Below are positions 47,230 to 56,759 of a stretch of 64,000 nucleotides of DNA, piece after piece (the first letter of the stretch is position 1; every line of letters starts with the position of its first letter). The notes below the pieces were generated by a model, which was not told the origin of the DNA, ran no database searches, and saw nothing but the letters and a program-made list of their open reading frames with translations. The stretch covers positions 158,913-222,912 of the forward strand of contig NZ_PDYY01000005.1 in the NCBI RefSeq assembly GCF_002743255.1, read 5' to 3'. Made by a program: the position numbers and the translations under genes. The DNA comes from Sporosarcina sp. P2 (GTDB lineage Bacteria; Bacillota; Bacilli; Bacillales_A; Planococcaceae).

Positions 47230-48138
47230 ATGTCAGCCCAAAGTAAAATTGCAACACATTTAGAAGAACAATCAACAGCACAGAAAAACATCGGTAGACT
47301 GCTTATACAATGCCCCGATAAACCAGGAATTGTATCCGCAGTCTCAACATTTTTGCTGCAATACGAAGCCAATATCGTAGAATCTAGCCAATACTCAACG
47401 GATCCGGAGGGTGGCACGTTCTATCTACGTATCGCCTTCCATTTAGACAATTTATTGGATAAAAAAGAAGAAATAGAAGAGGATTTCAAGTACATTGCGA
47501 AACAACATGAGATGGACTATCGCTTTTCATACGCAGTGGAACTAAAGCGAACGGCCATTTTCGTTTCCAAAGAACCGTATTGTTTAATGGAATTACTATG
47601 GGAATGGCAGAATGGTGATTTAAATACTGATATCGTTGTAGTGATCAGTAACCATGAAGATGCGCGCGGAATGGTTGAAGCACTTGGTATACCTTTCCAT
47701 TACATCCCGGCGAACAAGGACATACGTCAAGATGTAGAGAGACAGCAAGTGAAGTTAATGGAAGAATACGACGTAGATGTACTCGTATTAGCACGCTATA
47801 TGCAAATACTTACACCTGAATTCGTCCGTCACTTCCCGAATCAGATTATCAATATCCATCATTCCTTCTTACCAGCCTTCATCGGTGCACGTCCTTATGA
47901 AAGAGCATTTGGACGCGGTGTAAAACTGATTGGGGCAACGTCACATTATGTAACGAATGACTTAGATGAAGGTCCAATCATTGAACAAGATATCGAGCGT
48001 GTGGATCACCGGGACGATATTGTTCAATTGAAGAAGATTGGCCGAACTATCGAACGACGTGTTCTTGCACGTGCAGTAAAGTGGCATCTTGAAGATCGAG
48101 TAATTGTAGAGAACAATAAAACCATTGTCTTCCATTAA
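47230..48138 (+). CDS. purU: Formyltetrahydrofolate deformylase
   Basis: 302 aa. Hydrolyses 10-formyl-THF to THF and formate. N-terminal ACT domain (LLIQCPDKPGIVSAVSTFLL), C-terminal formyltransferase fold with INIHHSFLPAFIGARPY and SHYVTNDLDEGPIIEQD. The ORF opens at 47134, but ATG 47230 has AGGAGATG at 8-nt spacing and begins at the family's normal N-terminus. The product formate is the substrate of the FDH encoded just upstream. Confidence 0.95.
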   Translation: MSAQSKIATHLEEQSTAQKNIGRLLIQCPDKPGIVSAVSTFLLQYEANIVESSQYSTDPEGGTFYLRIAFHLDNLLDKKEEIEEDFKYIAKQHEMDYRFSYAVELKRTAIFVSKEPYCLMELLWEWQNGDLNTDIVVVISNHEDARGMVEALGIPFHYIPANKDIRQDVERQQVKLMEEYDVDVLVLARYMQILTPEFVRHFPNQIINIHHSFLPAFIGARPYERAFGRGVKLIGATSHYVTNDLDEGPIIEQDIERVDHRDDIVQLKKIGRTIERRVLARAVKWHLEDRVIVENNKTIVFH

Positions 48139-48145
48139 GAGACAC

Positions 48146-48178
48146 GAAACCGCCACTCGAATGAGTGGCGGTTTCTTT
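48146..48178. terminator. Terminator between purU and the convergent YitT-type gene
   Basis: GAAACCGCCACTC (48146-48158) pairs perfectly with GAGTGGCGGTTTC (48163-48175), loop GAAT, then TTT. It overlaps the stop codon of the minus-strand gene. Confidence 0.85.
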
Positions 48179-49040
48179 AATGTATAGGTGATTTGAAGGT
48201 CGCTCCATGCGTTTCATGTGTATTCATGATGGTCAGAAAAGCATTAGGGTCTATATCAGTAGTGATTTGTTTAAGCTTGGAAATTTCTAGCCTTGTCACG
48301 ACTACATAGATCACGTCTTTTTCATTGTCTGTATAGCCGCCGCGACCGTGCAACATGGTAACGCTGCGGCCGAGTCGCAGACGAATCGCCTCCTTAAGCT
48401 CATGGTATTCATCGGAAATAATAAAGACAGCCTTGGTTTCGTCTAAGCCTTGGATCACAATGTCGATCGCTTTTGAAGCGATATAGTATGTAATGATCGA
48501 GTACATCGCTTTTTCTGGTCCGAGTACAAAGCCTGCCCATCCAAAGATGAAAAGGTTGAAGAACATCACGAATTCCCCAACACTGTAGGGGATTTTTTTT
48601 GTAAGTAAAATGCCGAGAATCTCCGTTCCGTCAAGCGCCCCGCCATTCCGTATGATGGTTCCGACACCCGCCCCTAGCAACAATCCTCCAAAGACTGTAG
48701 CTAACAGTGAGTCTGTTACAAATGGACCTAGAGTTTTAAGTGGGAATTCCACAATGGCAAGCAAAGCAATCGAATAGGAAGAGGAGAAGAAGAAGTTCTT
48801 GCCGATATGTTTATACCCGAAAAATAAGAAGGGCAAGTTTAAGATCAAAATCAAAATACCAAAAGGTACTCCAGAGATGAAATTCAATATGAGTGCGATC
48901 CCGATGATGCCACCGTCAATTACGGAGTTAGGGATTAGGAATAAATCTAACGCAACTGCTGTAATTACGACGCCAATTGAGATGAATAAGTAGCGTCTAA
49001 GTAAATGTCCTACAGTTTCCTTTTTATGTTGTTTGCGCAT
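48177..49040 (-). CDS. YitT-family membrane protein (DUF161/DUF2179)
   Basis: 287 aa. About five to six transmembrane segments ([33 protein letters not shown] and others) and a soluble C-terminal DUF2179 domain ([34 protein letters not shown]). Member of the YitT/YpjC/YqfU paralogue group of Bacillus; function unclear. ATG 49040 follows AAAGGGGAG; a TTG at 49058 is an alternative. Confidence 0.88.
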   Translation of the reverse strand: MRKQHKKETVGHLLRRYLFISIGVVITAVALDLFLIPNSVIDGGIIGIALILNFISGVPFGILILILNLPFLFFGYKHIGKNFFFSSSYSIALLAIVEFPLKTLGPFVTDSLLATVFGGLLLGAGVGTIIRNGGALDGTEILGILLTKKIPYSVGEFVMFFNLFIFGWAGFVLGPEKAMYSIITYYIASKAIDIVIQGLDETKAVFIISDEYHELKEAIRLRLGRSVTMLHGRGGYTDNEKDVIYVVVTRLEISKLKQITTDIDPNAFLTIMNTHETHGATFKSPIH

Positions 49041-49143
49041 AAAACTCCCCTTTTTCAAACGTGTTTATTCTATCTTAACGGAATTTTAAAAAAGAAAGTA
49101 GTGGCAATATAAGCTTTTCAATTTTTCTTCCAATGTACGTGAT

Positions 49144-49172
49144 GAATCTTTTACACTTCATGAACATAAGAT
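49144..49172 (+). promoter_or_regulatory. Possible sigma-E promoter of prkA
   Basis: GAATCTT (49144-49150), 14-nt spacer, CATAAGAT (49165-49172), compared with kmATATT-N14-CATACAnT. B. subtilis prkA is sigma-E dependent, which supports the reading. Confidence 0.45.
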
Positions 49173-49200
49173 AATACATCATAGCCTAATTGGAGGAGAT

Positions 49201-51099
49201 ATGTTGGATATCATTCGTCAGTTGCATAATTATCGCAAAGAAGAAAATCAGTTGAAGTGGGAAGGTACATTTTTGGAATATCTGGAATTAATAAAAGAGC
49301 GGAAAGAAGTTGCACAGACCGCTCATTCTCGTATTTATGAAATGATAAAAAGTGCAGGAATTGAAAAAAGAGACGGCAAGAAAATTTATAATTTCTTTGA
49401 TGAAGAGTTATTTGGTCTGGAAGAGTCTATCGAACGTTTGGTAGAAGAATATTTTCATCCAGCAGCAAAGCGTTTGGATGTAAAGAAGCGTGTATTGTTA
49501 TTGATGGGACCTGTTAGTGGTGGTAAATCTACTATTGTGACGATGTTAAAACGTGGGCTAGAAGCCTATTCTCGAACGGATGAAGGAGCGGTTTATGCTA
49601 TTAAGGGGTGTCCGATGCATGAAGACCCTTTACACTTGATTCCGGAATCTTTAAGGAAGTCATTTTTTGAAGAGTATGGTATACGAATCGAAGGTAGTTT
49701 ATCTCCTTTAAATCAATTGCGACTGGAAGAAGAATTTGAAGGTAAAATTGAAAATGTACTAGTGGAACGCATTCTGTTCTCGGAAGATCGCCGTGTTGGG
49801 ATTGGAACATTTACACCATCCGATCCGAAGTCACAAGACATTGCTGATTTAACCGGAAGTATAGACTTCTCCACAATTGCTGAATATGGTTCAGAGTCAG
49901 ATCCACGTGCGTACCGATTTGATGGGGAATTGAATAAAGCGAATCGTGGCATGATGGAATTCCAAGAGATGCTGAAACTCGATGAAAAGTTTCTTTGGCA
50001 TTTATTATCCTTAACACAAGAAGGAAACTTTAAAGCAGGAAGGTTTGCGCTGATTAGTGCAGATGAACTAATCGTTGCTCATACTAATGAAACGGAATAT
50101 CGTTCATTTATTAGTAATAAAAAGAACGAAGCACTTCATTCAAGATTAATCGTCATTCCTGTTCCATACAATCTGAAAGTAAGTGCGGAAGAAAAGATCT
50201 ATGAAAAAATGATTCGTGACAGTGATATGGCTCACGTCCACATTGCGCCGCATGCATTGCGAGTGGCTGCTATTTTTTCTGTTTTGACACGTTTGAAAGC
50301 GTCGAAAAAACAAGGCATCGATCGATTAAAGAAATTGCGCCTGTATGATGGACAGAATGTTGAAGGGTTTAACGATGCAGATGCGGAAGAACTGAAGAAC
50401 GAATTTATAGATGAAGGTATGGACGGAATCGATCCACGCTACGTCATCAATCGTATTTCTTCAGCGATTATCCGAAAAGAAGTCCCAAGTATCAATGCAC
50501 TAGACGTATTACGTGCGTTAAAAGATGGCTTCGATCAACACGCCTCCATTTCAAGTGAGGACCGTGACACGTATATGAATTATATTTCAATGGCGCGTAA
50601 AGAGTATGACGAAATCGCGAAAAAAGAAGTTCAGAAAGCTTTTGTTTATTCTTATGAAGAGTCTGCAAAAACTTTAATGGATAATTACTTGGATAACGTC
50701 GAAGCATACTGCAATAAAAATAAACTACGCGACACGCTGACGGGAGAGGAAATTAACCCTGATGAAAAGTTGATGCGTTCGTTAGAAGAGCAGATAGGAA
50801 TTTCGGAAAATGCGAAAAAGGCATTCCGTGAAGAAATCCTTATTCGTATCTCCGCATACGCTAGAAAACACCAGCGCTTCGACTACCGTTCCCATGACCG
50901 CTTGCGTGAAGCAATTCAGAAAAAATTATTCACCGATCTAAAGGACGTCGTGAAGATTACTACAACATCTACTACACCCGACGAGACACAATTGAAGAAG
51001 ATGAATGAAGTCGTAGCGCGCCTAGTAGACGAACATGGCTACAATTCCGTCTCAGCAAACGATCTTCTGCGTTACGTTGGAAGTTTGTTAAATCGGTAA
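49201..51099 (+). CDS. prkA: PrkA AAA+ protein/serine kinase
   Basis: 632 aa. N-terminal AAA+ PrkA domain with Walker A MGPVSGGKST (about 102-111), and a C-terminal PrkA kinase-like domain. Length equals B. subtilis PrkA (631 aa). Made in the mother cell and needed for normal sporulation; described as a serine kinase and also as an AAA+ protease-like protein. ATG 49201 follows TTGGAGGAG. Followed by yhbH and spoVR, the usual prkA-yhbH-spoVR functional trio, although yhbH has its own promoter here. Confidence 0.95.
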   Translation: MLDIIRQLHNYRKEENQLKWEGTFLEYLELIKERKEVAQTAHSRIYEMIKSAGIEKRDGKKIYNFFDEELFGLEESIERLVEEYFHPAAKRLDVKKRVLLLMGPVSGGKSTIVTMLKRGLEAYSRTDEGAVYAIKGCPMHEDPLHLIPESLRKSFFEEYGIRIEGSLSPLNQLRLEEEFEGKIENVLVERILFSEDRRVGIGTFTPSDPKSQDIADLTGSIDFSTIAEYGSESDPRAYRFDGELNKANRGMMEFQEMLKLDEKFLWHLLSLTQEGNFKAGRFALISADELIVAHTNETEYRSFISNKKNEALHSRLIVIPVPYNLKVSAEEKIYEKMIRDSDMAHVHIAPHALRVAAIFSVLTRLKASKKQGIDRLKKLRLYDGQNVEGFNDADAEELKNEFIDEGMDGIDPRYVINRISSAIIRKEVPSINALDVLRALKDGFDQHASISSEDRDTYMNYISMARKEYDEIAKKEVQKAFVYSYEESAKTLMDNYLDNVEAYCNKNKLRDTLTGEEINPDEKLMRSLEEQIGISENAKKAFREEILIRISAYARKHQRFDYRSHDRLREAIQKKLFTDLKDVVKITTTSTTPDETQLKKMNEVVARLVDEHGYNSVSANDLLRYVGSLLNR

Positions 51100-51353
51100 G
51101 CCGATTAGGAAATATGAATAGAATTAATGTCTACGTTGGGGTTGCAACTACAGCTTGAAAAGCTTGCCGCTCGGCGTAATGACTTAAACTAGTCATCATA
51201 GGTAGTGTGTATTTTTGTTGTGACTATACTTATTTCAAGTCATGTCTAAGTTCAAGTCGGAAAACGAACACAAGCCTAGCTTTAATACACGTCAATAAAT
51301 TATTACCCAAATCCACTGCCTAAGTCTAATTCCAGCTAGTGAATCTTGAATTC
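51100..51353 (+). other. Gene-free stretch between prkA and its terminator
   Basis: About 250 bases with no ORF worth reporting and no recognisable RNA gene. A small GCCG/CGGC hairpin near 51160 is the only structure seen. It is probably the long 3' untranslated end of prkA. Confidence 0.5.
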
Positions 51354-51383
51354 AGAGACCTCAATACACGAGGTCTCTTTTTA
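51354..51383 (+). terminator. Intrinsic terminator downstream of prkA
   Basis: AGAGACCTC (51354-51362), 7-nt loop, GAGGTCTCT (51370-51378), then TTTTT. Confidence 0.9.
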
Positions 51384-51401
51384 GTTTTGTTGCCGTTTTG
51401 T

Positions 51402-51429
51402 AAATATTCAATCAGCTGCCGCATATGAT
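51402..51429 (+). promoter_or_regulatory. Sigma-E promoter of yhbH-spoVR
   Basis: AAATATT (51402-51408), 13-nt spacer, CATATGAT (51422-51429), close to the sigma-E consensus. It predicts a start about 30 nt before the yhbH start codon. Confidence 0.6.
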
Positions 51430-51467
51430 AAGGAAACAAATTGTTCGAGAGATAGGCGGGGATACGA

Positions 51468-52628
51468 GTGGAAGAAAACCAGAAAAGTCGATTCGTTGTC
51501 ACTGAAGAAAATTGGTCTCTCCATCGCAAAGGCCACCAAGATCAGCAACGCCACCTAGATAAAATAAATGAAGTACTAAAAAGTAACTTACCTGACTTAA
51601 TCAGTGAAGAGAACATTATACTATCAAATGGAAAAGACATGGTCAAAATACCAATTCGCTCATTAGATGAATTTAAAATTCGCTACAACCACGACAAGTC
51701 CAAGCATGTTGGTCAAGGTGATGGCGACAGTGCGGTAGGGGACGTAGTGGCGCAAGGAGAAAAGAAAGCACAGCCAGGTGAAGGAAAAGAAGCGGGTGAT
51801 CAACCAGGGCAAGATATCTATGAAACAGAGGTCTCGATAGAAGAGTTGGAAGAGATGTTCTTTAAAGAATTGGAGCTACCGGACTTAGAGCAGAAAGAAC
51901 AATCGGTAACAACGCTTGAAGACATTGATTTCACAGACATTCGTAAAAAAGGATTAATCGGTAATATTGATAAAAAACGAACATTGTTATCTGCCATTAA
52001 ACGTAATGCGATAAATGGGAAAGCTGAGGTCGCACCGATTCTGGAAGACGATCTACGATTTAAAACATGGAATCCCGTAGAGAAACCACAGTCTAAAGCG
52101 GTTGTCATCGCCATGATGGACACGAGTGGTTCAATGGGCAAATTTGAGAAATATATGGCACGAAGTTTCTTCTTTTGGATGACGAAGTTTTTACGGACAA
52201 AGTATGAGACGGTAGAAATCGAATTCATTGCGCACCATACGGAAGCGAAAGTAGTATCTGAGGAAAATTTCTTCAACAAAGGGGAAAGTGGCGGAACCAG
52301 ATGTTCATCAGCTTATAGTAAAGCATTGGAAGTTATTAAAGAATTTTATCCACCCACTAGTTATAATATCTATCCTGTACACTTTTCGGACGGGGAAAAT
52401 ATGACAAGTGACAATAAGAAATGTTTGGAACACGTGGATGAATTATTGGCGATATCGAATATGTTTGGTTATGCCGAAGTCAATGAGCATCGTAGAATGT
52501 CCACGTTGATGTCCGCGTATAAATCAATTGAACATCCCAAATTCAATTATTATATTTTGCAAAAAAACCGCGATGTCTACTTTGCGCTCAAGAAGTTCTT
52601 CGAAAAGCGAACGGAGGGATTACGCTGA
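51468..52628 (+). CDS. yhbH: Sporulation protein YhbH (DUF444)
   Basis: 386 aa. A charged N-terminus ([21 protein letters not shown]), a Gly/Gln/acidic linker around residues 85-115, and a von Willebrand A-like C-terminal half with the MIDAS motif DTSGSMG near residue 218. Starts at GTG 51468 after GGCGGGG. In B. subtilis it is under sigma-E and functionally linked to prkA and spoVR. Its TGA stop overlaps the apparent CTG start of spoVR. Confidence 0.93.
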   Translation: MEENQKSRFVVTEENWSLHRKGHQDQQRHLDKINEVLKSNLPDLISEENIILSNGKDMVKIPIRSLDEFKIRYNHDKSKHVGQGDGDSAVGDVVAQGEKKAQPGEGKEAGDQPGQDIYETEVSIEELEEMFFKELELPDLEQKEQSVTTLEDIDFTDIRKKGLIGNIDKKRTLLSAIKRNAINGKAEVAPILEDDLRFKTWNPVEKPQSKAVVIAMMDTSGSMGKFEKYMARSFFFWMTKFLRTKYETVEIEFIAHHTEAKVVSEENFFNKGESGGTRCSSAYSKALEVIKEFYPPTSYNIYPVHFSDGENMTSDNKKCLEHVDELLAISNMFGYAEVNEHRRMSTLMSAYKSIEHPKFNYYILQKNRDVYFALKKFFEKRTEGLR

Positions 52629-54016
52629 CTGATCAACAGGCATTATATTATGCAATTGATGAGATCACGGAGATTGCCAGTGGATTTGGACTCGACTTTT
52701 ATCCGATGAGGTATGAGATTTGTCCAGCAGATATACTGTATACATTTGGTGCCTATGGAATGCCTACGCGTTTTACACATTGGAGTTTTGGTAAGCAATT
52801 CCATAAGATGAAGTTGCAATATGATATCGGATTAAGCAAGATATATGAGCTCGTTATCAATTCAAATCCGTGTTACGCATTTTTATTGAATACGAATAGT
52901 TTAATTCAAAATAAATTAATCATTGCGCATGTATTGGCGCATTGTGATTTCTTCAAAAATAATACCTATTTTTCAAAAACGCGTAAAGACATGGTTGAAA
53001 GCATGGCAGCTACAGCCGAACGAATTGCGGACTATGAAGTACGCTATGGTAAGAAATGTGTGGAAACATTTCTTGACGCGGTATTAGCCATTCAAGAACA
53101 TGTGGATCCAAGTATGATGCGGGACATCATTCCGTCATCTTTTATTGACCAACAACCCCGAAGAAGCGCATATGAAGATTTATGGGACCTTGATCAACGG
53201 AAAATACCTGGACAACAAGCGATTGAAATGCACAAAAAGAATCCGAAAGAACCAGAAAAAGACATCCTATTATTTATTCTTGAAAACAGTCGTAATCTAA
53301 CGGAATGGCAAGCGGACATTCTGACGATGTTACGTGAAGAGATGCTTTATTTTTGGCCACAGTTGGAAACGAAAATCATGAATGAAGGTTGGGCATCTTA
53401 TTGGCATCAAACGATTCTTCGACAAATGGATTTAACGCCTTCAGAGACAATTGAGTTCGCAAAACTTAATGCTAGTGTTCTGCAGCCTTCCAAGACTTCA
53501 ATTAATCCATATTACCTCGGTGTCAAAATATATGAAGATATAGAGAAACGGTACGATATACTAGCTAAGGAAGCTACTTCACGTGGTGAAGAGATGGTGA
53601 CGGGACGCGAAAAAATATTTGAAGCGCGTGAAATTGAAAATGACACATCGTTCATTCGAAATTATTTGACCGATGACCTAATTAAACAAGAAGATCTGTA
53701 CGTGTTTCAAAAGCAGGAAGACCAATACAAAATCTCTGATAAACAGACCGATGCTGTTCGGAATCAACTAATTGGACAGAGAGTGAACGGTGGCTTTCCT
53801 TATATAGTAGTAGACGATGGAGATTATATGCGAAATGGGGAATTGTATCTTGTTCACCGCTATGAAGACACTGAACTTGATCTCCCGTACTTGGAACATG
53901 TTTTACCGCATATTCATCAACTGTGGGGACGTATCGTGCATATCGAAACAATACTTGAGAACAAACCTTTGGTCTTTTCATACGATGGCCACAAAGTGTT
54001 TAGGAGAAGTAAATAA
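52625..54016 (+). CDS. spoVR: Stage V sporulation protein R, apparent CTG start
   Basis: 463 aa (B. subtilis SpoVR 468). Conserved [48 protein letters not shown] and the [12 protein letters not shown] metal-site-like motif. The first ATG (52706) would drop 27 residues that align with B. subtilis SpoVR ([18 protein letters not shown]), and no ATG/GTG/TTG precedes it in frame. CTG 52625, 6 nt after GGAGGG (52613-52618) and overlapping the yhbH stop as CTGA, is the only good start. Role in cortex formation with PrkA and YhbH; the biochemistry is unknown. Confidence 0.9.
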   Translation: MTDQQALYYAIDEITEIASGFGLDFYPMRYEICPADILYTFGAYGMPTRFTHWSFGKQFHKMKLQYDIGLSKIYELVINSNPCYAFLLNTNSLIQNKLIIAHVLAHCDFFKNNTYFSKTRKDMVESMAATAERIADYEVRYGKKCVETFLDAVLAIQEHVDPSMMRDIIPSSFIDQQPRRSAYEDLWDLDQRKIPGQQAIEMHKKNPKEPEKDILLFILENSRNLTEWQADILTMLREEMLYFWPQLETKIMNEGWASYWHQTILRQMDLTPSETIEFAKLNASVLQPSKTSINPYYLGVKIYEDIEKRYDILAKEATSRGEEMVTGREKIFEAREIENDTSFIRNYLTDDLIKQEDLYVFQKQEDQYKISDKQTDAVRNQLIGQRVNGGFPYIVVDDGDYMRNGELYLVHRYEDTELDLPYLEHVLPHIHQLWGRIVHIETILENKPLVFSYDGHKVFRRSK

Positions 54017-54043
54017 CAAAAAAATAGACACAGATTATTCATA

Positions 54044-54088
54044 GACTGAAGATAACTCCAGACATATGGAGATTACCTTCAGTTTTTT
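54044..54088 (+). terminator. Intrinsic terminator after spoVR
   Basis: GACTGAAG with an inner AACTCC pairs with GGAGATTA and CTTCAGTT, followed by TTTTTC. The stem is imperfect in the middle. Confidence 0.8.
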
Positions 54089-54181
54089 CATTTTACTACT
54101 TTTCATTTCGTGCATCTAATGTTATTTTTATAGTATACTAACTCATTAACGTACTAAAGAATTAAGAAAAGAGGAAAAATA

Positions 54182-54985
54182 ATGAAAAAGACAACCATTG
54201 CTTTATTATTTGCAGCATTATTCCTACTGCTGGCTGGATGTTCGGGCAAGTCGTCTGAGGGGGGCAAATCACCCGCGGATGCAGATAACAAAGAAACGAA
54301 AGAAATTATCATCGGTGTAGATGACAAATTTGCACCTATGGGATTCCGTGACGATAAAAATAATTTAGTAGGTTTCGATATTGACATGGCAACAGCAGCG
54401 GCTGAGCATATGGGCGCTACTGCAAAATTCCAGCCTATTGACTGGAAAACGAAGGAAACAGAACTTAGCAGTGGAAGAATCGATTTAATTTGGAACGGCT
54501 ATACCATCACAAAAGAACGTCAAGAAAAAGTATTATTCACGAAGCCTTATTTGGATAATAATCAAGTCGTTGTGACGTTAGTAGATTCTGATGTGAAAAC
54601 AATTGAAGACCTAGATGGAAAAACTGTAGGTGTTCAAGCATTATCATCTGCCGGACCAGCATTAGAAAGTCACCCAATCCACGAAAAAATAAAAAACATC
54701 ACAGAATTTGCAGACAATGTTCTAGCGTTAACAGATTTGAAAACAGGTCGTCTAGATGCAGTAGTACTTGATGAAGTCGTCATTGATTACTATATGACAA
54801 CTGAAGAAGGGGTCTTTACGAAACTTGACGGATCATTGGCAGTGGAAGAATATGGCGTTGGAGTGAAGAAAGGCAATGAAGAATTGCTTGAAAATCTTCA
54901 AAAAGCATTGGATACGATGAATGAAGATGGTACTTCAGCTGAAATCTCCACAGAATGGTTCGGAGAAGACAAAGTTCTTCGTTGA
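54182..54985 (+). CDS. Polar amino-acid ABC transporter, substrate-binding lipoprotein
   Basis: 267 aa. Lipoprotein signal with lipobox LLAGC (Cys20), a Ser/Lys-rich tether, then an SBP_bac_3 fold: IIIGVDDKFAPMGFRDDKNNLVGFDIDMA, the Asp of the ligand pocket in RIDLIWNGYTI, and KTGRLDAVVLDE. First gene of a three-gene importer. Cystine or another polar amino acid is likely by family (TcyA/GlnH type); specificity cannot be read from sequence. Confidence 0.9.
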   Translation: MKKTTIALLFAALFLLLAGCSGKSSEGGKSPADADNKETKEIIIGVDDKFAPMGFRDDKNNLVGFDIDMATAAAEHMGATAKFQPIDWKTKETELSSGRIDLIWNGYTITKERQEKVLFTKPYLDNNQVVVTLVDSDVKTIEDLDGKTVGVQALSSAGPALESHPIHEKIKNITEFADNVLALTDLKTGRLDAVVLDEVVIDYYMTTEEGVFTKLDGSLAVEEYGVGVKKGNEELLENLQKALDTMNEDGTSAEISTEWFGEDKVLR

Positions 54986-55004
54986 GTTGTAGAATAAGTT
55001 ATGT

Positions 55005-55034
55005 CAACGGAAGTTGCATTTGCGACTTCCGTTG
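55005..55034 (+). other. Hairpin between binding-protein and permease genes
   Basis: CAACGGAAGT (55005-55014) pairs with ACTTCCGTTG (55025-55034), 10-nt loop, no T-tract. Typical intercistronic stabiliser giving more binding protein than permease. Confidence 0.6.
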
Positions 55035-55094
55035 GTATGCGTATTGTAAGAGAAGTACATAAAATCTTGAATGGTTTTTTGGAGGAATTAACTA

Positions 55095-55754
55095 ATGAGT
55101 TATGAATATTTTATGTCTATGCTGATTCCTATGTTGGAAGGAGCGAAAGCGACTGTACTATTATTTGTAATAGCGATCGTCTTATCTATTCCACTCGGAT
55201 TCTTGCTGACACTTGCCGTAAGAAGTAGTATTAAACCAATTTCTTATTTGGCGCAGACTTTTATATACGTCATGCGTGGGACTCCTTTGTTATTACAGCT
55301 ATTGTTCTTTGTATTTGGTTTACCACTTCTGCCGGTAATTGGTGAGTATTTAGTTCTTGATCGTTTTGTAGCAGCTACACTAGCGTTCATTTTGAACTAT
55401 TCAGCGTACTTTGCTGAAATATTCCGAGGTGGTTTGATCTCCATTGATAAAGGGCAATACGAAGCTTCGAAAGTACTTGGATTATCGAAATGGCAAACGA
55501 CTGTGCGCGTCATCCTACCACAGATGTTTCGTGTAACGCTACCACCTATTGCAAATGAATCGGTATCGTTAGTAAAGGATACGGCGCTATTATATGCGGT
55601 AGCAGTTCCAGAACTTCTACACTATGCGCAAACAGTCGTAAACAGAGACTTCACAATCATACCGTTCTTCATTGCAGCTGGGATCTACCTGCTGATTGCA
55701 TTCGGATTGACTATAGTCTTCAAGTATTTAGAAAGAAAGCTGCAATACGAATGA
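55095..55754 (+). CDS. Polar amino-acid ABC transporter, permease
   Basis: 219-aa HisM/GlnP-type permease with about five transmembrane helices. Contains YVMRGTPLLLQLLFFVFG and the ATPase-docking EAAA-like loop (GQYEASKVLGLSKWQTTVRVILPQ). ATG 55095 follows TTGGAGG. The ATPase gene follows after 12 nt. Confidence 0.92.
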   Translation: MSYEYFMSMLIPMLEGAKATVLLFVIAIVLSIPLGFLLTLAVRSSIKPISYLAQTFIYVMRGTPLLLQLLFFVFGLPLLPVIGEYLVLDRFVAATLAFILNYSAYFAEIFRGGLISIDKGQYEASKVLGLSKWQTTVRVILPQMFRVTLPPIANESVSLVKDTALLYAVAVPELLHYAQTVVNRDFTIIPFFIAAGIYLLIAFGLTIVFKYLERKLQYE

Positions 55755-55766
55755 GGAGAGGAAATT

Positions 55767-56516
55767 ATGTCTTTCATAGAAGTACGCAACTTACAGAAAT
55801 CATTCGGTCCATTGGAAGTATTGAAGGATATATCGTTTGATGTTCAAAAAAATGATGTCATGGCAATTATCGGACCTTCGGGTTCTGGAAAGAGTACAAT
55901 GTTAAGAAGTCTAATTCAATTGGAGCAAGTTGGTGGCGGTAGTATTATCGTGGATGGAGATTACCTAGTTAAAGATGGCATTTACACAAATCCTACCGAT
56001 AGTAAAATGATCAACTCCAAAATGGGAATGGTATTTCAACAATTTAACCTATTTCCTCATTTAACTGTAAAGCAGAACTTGGAACTAGCACCGAAACTGG
56101 TGAAGAAAGAAAAAGTCGAAGATTATGGGCATAGAAGTATCGAATTGCTAGAAAAAGTGGGGTTGGCTTCAAAGGCTGATGAATTACCTTCGAGACTTTC
56201 GGGTGGTCAGAAACAACGTGTTGCGATTGCGAGAGCGTTGATGATGAATCCGGATATTTTATTATTCGATGAACCGACTTCCGCTTTAGATCCGCAATTG
56301 ACGAAAGAAGTATTGGAAGTGATGAGAAATCTTGCGGAAGAGCATATGACGATGATTGTGGTGACGCATGAGATGGAATTCGCAAGCAATGTGGCTAATC
56401 ATGTGATCTTTATGGACGATGGAAAGATTGTTGAAGCGGGTACTCCAGATGAAGTAATCAAATCACCGAAAGAATTACGTACAAAGAGATTCCTGAATTA
56501 CGAGTTAAATAAATAA
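55767..56516 (+). CDS. Polar amino-acid ABC transporter, ATP-binding protein
   Basis: 249 aa. Walker [11 protein letters not shown]-loop [12 protein letters not shown], signature LSGGQKQR, Walker [14 protein letters not shown] and H-loop VVTHEM. GlnQ/TcyC class. Completes the three-component importer with the two preceding genes. Confidence 0.95.
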   Translation: MSFIEVRNLQKSFGPLEVLKDISFDVQKNDVMAIIGPSGSGKSTMLRSLIQLEQVGGGSIIVDGDYLVKDGIYTNPTDSKMINSKMGMVFQQFNLFPHLTVKQNLELAPKLVKKEKVEDYGHRSIELLEKVGLASKADELPSRLSGGQKQRVAIARALMMNPDILLFDEPTSALDPQLTKEVLEVMRNLAEEHMTMIVVTHEMEFASNVANHVIFMDDGKIVEAGTPDEVIKSPKELRTKRFLNYELNK

Positions 56517-56518
56517 CC

Positions 56519-56560
56519 AAAAATAGTGATGCGAATGGTATAATCGCGTCACTATTTTTT
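56519..56560 (+). terminator. Intrinsic terminator after the amino-acid importer
   Basis: AAAAATAGTGA with an inner GCGA (from 56519) pairs with TCGC and TCACTATTTTT (56549-56559), then T. Confidence 0.88.
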
Positions 56561-56663
56561 ATGTAGATTAATTTGTTTTCCTGTAAGTTATCTTAATATA
56601 TGGAGAATTATATCAGGTAGTTCATTAACTTTTGAGAATTCACACAAAATATTGAATAATGCA

Positions 56664-56692
56664 TTGACGAATAACATTGTAAAGGGTACGAT
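56664..56692 (+). promoter_or_regulatory. Sigma-A promoter of the TrpX-type importer operon
   Basis: TTGACG (56664-56669), 17-nt spacer, TACGAT (56687-56692). A second -10-like TATAAT follows a few bases later (gTATAATt near 56697). No T-box or other amino-acid riboswitch is visible in the leader. Confidence 0.6.
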
Positions 56693-56759
56693 TACGTATA
56701 ATTATTATCTTTTCTACATACATCGAAAGGGTAATAGATCATAGTCGAGGGGGATTTAC

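Noticed and set aside
56539..56544. TATAAT after the amino-acid importer as a promoter
   Set aside because: It lies in the loop of the terminator hairpin and has no -35; the better promoter is at 56664-56692.
56570..56759. T-box or tryptophan riboswitch before the TrpX-type operon
   Set aside because: No T-box sequence, specifier-like stem or terminator/antiterminator pair is visible between the promoter and the start codon.
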